Shown here: piece by piece, positions 60,953 to 64,000 of the stretch
Numbering within the stretch: position 1 is the first letter of the stretch
How the letters are laid out: each line of letters starts with the position of its first letter
NCBI RefSeq assembly: GCF_020382885.2
Contig: NC_058514.1
Location: forward strand, 129,001-193,000
Direction of reading: 5' to 3'
DNA length: 64,000 bases
Origin: Scatophagus argus
Taxonomy: Eukaryota > Chordata > Actinopteri > Scatophagidae
The notes under the pieces: generated by a model
What the model was told of the DNA's origin: nothing
What the model saw: only the letters and a program-made list of their open reading frames with translations
The model's database searches: none
Made by a program: the position numbers and the translations under genes

Positions 60953-61524
60953 GATGTCTCCTTCTCAGCTGACTCTCATCCTCTGAGCTTCACCACGGCG
61001 CCACTTCCGTACCGCGCTGTCACAATAAAAGCACACTTCCGGGTAGCTTGTGGACAGTTGTTCTTCAGCAGAGAAATTAGCTTGGCTGTCACCGCCCTTT
61101 CCCCCACCCCCTGCGCTGGGTCGAAGGGACTCACTGGGACGGAGCTGGCCTTCTTAATGATTTTATCCAGTCTCTTCTTGTCTGCAGTAGAGATGCTGCT
61201 GCCCCAGCATGTGATGTTTTTGACGAGATGCTAATAAGAGGAAGTACTGAAAGAGAATCACATGACATCTTGACCCACCCGTTTCCTGTGGAGATTAAAG
61301 TGAAATCTACTGCCAAAATGGGTGAAACAAGAGAGTATAGAGAGTTAAGTTAAGATCTGTTAAGTTTCTTTGCAAATAAACTCATTTGAATCAACCAGTC
61401 AAGTTTCAGTTTCTACACCTGGCAGGGACACGATGATGACAGCCAATCACAGCAGCTACAGTGTTTTCTGATAGACAATAAACAGACAGCCTGTGGTCAC
61501 AAAGTTCCTTTTAAAATCGACTTA
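60953..61524. other. upstream region of ZAP-like gene
   Basis: Likely promoter and 5' UTR of the minus-strand gene just above 60952 (CACGGCGCC and CCGTACCGCG near 61000), then ordinary sequence. The 61080-61250 stretch on the minus strand (DWIKSLRR-like text) may be a small LINE remnant, but I could not support it firmly. Confidence 0.4.
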
Positions 61525-61840
61525 ATTTTAATTTAATTTAAGTTACTTTATTAATCCCAAGCTGGGAAATGACTGCATTTAACCCATCACTGATTGAAAC
61601 ACACACACATGCAACATGCAGTGAAACACACACAGGAGCAGTGGGCAGCATCAAGCACCCGGGGAGCATATTGGGGGGTTAAGTGCCTTGCTCAAGGGCA
61701 CATCAGCCAGCTAATGGGGGGTGGGGACATTATCACATCACCACACTCAAATTTTTCCTGCCCGTCCAGTGGGGGAATCGAACCAGCGACCTTCCGATCA
61801 CGAGCCGCTTCTCCAACCTCAAGGCCACGACTGCCCCCAT
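61525..61840 (-). mobile_element. tRNA-headed SINE, copy C (most complete)
   Basis: On the minus strand: GGGGGCAGTCGTGGCCTTGA, TTGGAGAAGCGGCTCGTG, the B-box GGTTCGATTCCCCC, then CATTAGCTGGCTGATGTGCC, TTAACCCCCCAATATGCTCC, GTGATGGGTTAAATGCAGTC and a tail with GGGATTAATAAAGTAAC and AAATTAAATTAAAATTAAG. It serves as the reference for copies A and B. Confidence 0.85.
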
Positions 61841-62237
61841 CTTGTCTTATTGCTTTAAGTGAAAATGCTGAATTACAGTCTTTAAATTGTGTTTTTAATT
61901 GAGTTATGATGCAGTAAACACAAAAAGCACATACACATAAAATTGTATTTGATTTTAAATCTCCCAATTTTGTTTAAAGGAAGGTTCTTTTCAGACTAAA
62001 ATCGGTTTCACTTTGGCGTCTGAGGAAAATGTCAGATCACAGATCAAATGTTTTTTGTTTATCTATGTTAAAAAAAATAAAAAACAAAAACAAAACAATA
62101 ATAATAAAAAAATGTTGTCTCAGGTGATGTAGTGTGTGAGGAGAGCTGAGTTCGACCTCCAGGTGTTTCTAATCAGGCAGGTGAGACAGCAGACTCATCA
62201 AAGAGCTGAGTGTTGGTGAACGAGCTGGTGGGACACA

Positions 62238-64000
62238 ATGCTGTCTGTGCTCTGTCTTCTGTTCAGTCTTCACACAGGTGAGAACAGGATCGGCTCTCAC
62301 CGCAGGTTCACTCGTTCACTCTTTGTTCATGTTAAACTTTGTGTTGTGTTTGTGCAGCTGCATTCAGTCAGAAACCTTCAAAAGCATCAGATCACAACAG
62401 CACAGGTATGACATTCTCATCTGGTGATATGACACCATGTTTGATCTGCTAAATCCTGCTCTCCAGGCACCATGTTTTCACAAAAGTTCAAAGGTTAAAA
62501 AAAAGGTTTAATTAAATTAATTCACTACAACTGATTTTATTCAAACAACTACAACAGATTCACTCAACTCAAAGTGTTTAACCTAAAAGCTCAATATGAT
62601 TTTGTGCTTTTCAAGAAGATTTTATACCATTACAAAGGAATGAAATTGACTGAAATCACATTTCTATGCTGATGTTTTGTTTCAGAGAAGTTTGTCTTTT
62701 TGTCTCTTCAGATTTAAAGTTAAATGTCATCCAGAATCAGCTGAATGTGACTTTAAATGAACAAGAAACTTTCTCTGGACACTCTGAATTCAGCAGTGAG
62801 TCAGAATGTTTTTGTTTTTTTCCTTCAACCTAAAATATTTAACATTTTCTGTTACAGCTATAAAAAGTAAAACTGGAATAAAAAGACCTTTTTGAAACCC
62901 AAACTGTAGATGTGTCCGGGGTGCGGCCCTTCATTACCGAACAAGAGATGGAGTCCAGGATCATCGGGGGCCACGAGGCCTGGGCTCACTCATGGCCCTG
63001 GCAGGTTTCTCTTCAGTTTGCCACCATGCCGGCCTGTGGAGGAGCAGTCATCAGCCCGCTGTGGGTCGTTTCTGCCGCTCACTGCTTCAAGAGGTCAGGT
63101 GTCATCTGCTAGATCTGGAGTCAGTCCAGTTTAGAGAGCCAGGGACCACATTTACTGACCAGACTCGGTCTGCTTTCAAGGCTCCGAGGTCGTCAACATC
63201 TGCTGTTAGAAGAGGAGTAAATTAACTGTGAGAGTCGTTCAGATCGGCTTACTGTTCCTCCTTCCACCTGTTTACAGGTACAATAAGGCTTCTTTCTGGA
63301 CGGTTCTGGCTGGAAAACACGACCTGGATAATCCTCATGAACCTGGACAACAAGTGAGAAACAAAGATCAGACATGTTTTGTATATACAGTATACTGTAG
63401 ACCTGATCCTCCTTCAGATCACCTCAGTGGTCTGAAGCCACTGAAGTGTCACCTGGCAAACTGCTGGTCTTCATCATCACTCAGGCAGCTGATCCTCTAA
63501 TTGTTAACACTCGTTCGTGTTCAGGCCAGAATCAGCTGTTCAGATATTTTCACTGAAAGACAACACAACATATCGGACAGATGGTTTTATTTCTCTGTCC
63601 CTCTGTGGTGCGGGCATGTTTGCAGTAATTTGTTTAATGACGTTTATCTCTATCATGAGTTAATTATTTGGTTATCTTGAGATAATGGGTTTATTGATCT
63701 CATTTCTCAGATGAAATAATTTAACACTTCATCGCTGAACAGTAACGGGTACCCTGACAGCTTCAATCCCAGCAAACAGAACCTGTTTCAAAGATCATGT
63801 GAACACCTGGATGTTGTTTTATGAATCTCTCTTTTAAGTGATCTCTAAATCCTGAACTTCGTACTTATGTCTCCTCTTCTGTGTCCAGACGGTTGGAGTC
63901 TCCATGATCATCAACCATCACGACTACAACACTCGGACCAAAGAGAATGACATGTCCCTGTTGAAGCTGCAGCAGCCGCTGGTCTTCACCCAGTTTGTGA
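62238..64000 (+). CDS. secreted trypsin-like serine protease, 5' part (cut by window edge)
   Basis: Chymotrypsin-fold (S1A) protease. Exons: 62238-62277, 62358-62405, 62712-62795, 62910-63093, 63278-63353, 63889 to the edge; all in phase. Order: signal peptide [13 protein letters not shown], a short linker with one N-glycosylation motif (NVT), then a zymogen cleavage site ESR followed by [19 protein letters not shown], the catalytic His in WVVSAAHC, and the catalytic Asp in NDMSLLKL. The catalytic Ser exon lies beyond 64000. Upstream of the ATG there is a short 5' UTR. It resembles ovochymase or polyserase-type S1 domains but I cannot choose a name; extra protease or CUB domains could follow. 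Starting at the first ATG gives the signal peptide, which supports it. Confidence 0.85.

Noticed and set aside
1-64000. A CRISPR, toxin-antitoxin, phage-defence or other prokaryotic system
   Set aside because: All supported genes are spliced vertebrate genes. The tandem repeats found are microsatellites, minisatellites or transposon parts without spacers or cas-like genes.

Overview
This window is vertebrate nuclear DNA, almost certainly from a ray-finned (teleost) fish. Genes are split into many short exons by compact GT-AG introns. The background is AT-rich, with CA/GT microsatellites, tRNA-headed SINEs, L2-type LINE tails ending in short tandem repeats, a decayed Tc1 transposon and a hAT deletion derivative, all common in teleosts. 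I see no bacterial operon, CRISPR array or phage module.

Layout. 1-4942 (+): 3' part of lta4h (leukotriene A4 hydrolase), with a hAT element in one intron. 4943-8922: 3' flank, a 1450-bp Tc1-like element, a probable solo LTR and the 3' flank of the next gene. 8923-26940 (-): a complete mical3-type gene (monooxygenase, CH, LIM and bMERB domains) whose introns hold several repeats. 26941-29505: intergenic, with a tRNA-Gly-like pseudogene joined to a SINE. 29506-34817 (-): a complete svopl gene, 497 codons over 15 coding exons. 34818-42692: intergenic, with SINE, LINE and other repeats and a degenerate tandem array just past the next gene's stop. 42693-53136 (-): kiaa1549, a single-pass membrane protein of the UPF0606 family, assembled here as 19 coding exons and about 1414 residues. 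54705-55000: probable CpG-rich promoter and first exon. 56726-60952 (-): a ZAP/PARP13-type gene (zc3hav1-like), 448 residues, with five CCCH fingers and WWE homology but no PARP domain. 62238-64000 (+): 5' part of a secreted trypsin-like serine protease, cut by the window edge.

The genes do not form one pathway. SVOPL, KIAA1549 and ZC3HAV1 are neighbours in human 7q34, so the minus-strand block looks like conserved synteny. Splice joins were built by hand from reading frame, GT/AG signals and remembered family sequence. Joins described as in phase were checked for phase; the central mical3 exon between about 13.05 and 13.75 kb has an unresolved 3' end. I did not find a convincing undescribed system. 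The most unusual signals are a duplicated 84-bp intronic segment flanked by exact direct repeats in mical3, a minisatellite that supplies a 3' splice site for the mical3 LIM exon, a 54-nt in-frame intron in the same LIM domain, the short ZAP-like gene and the degenerate array beside kiaa1549.
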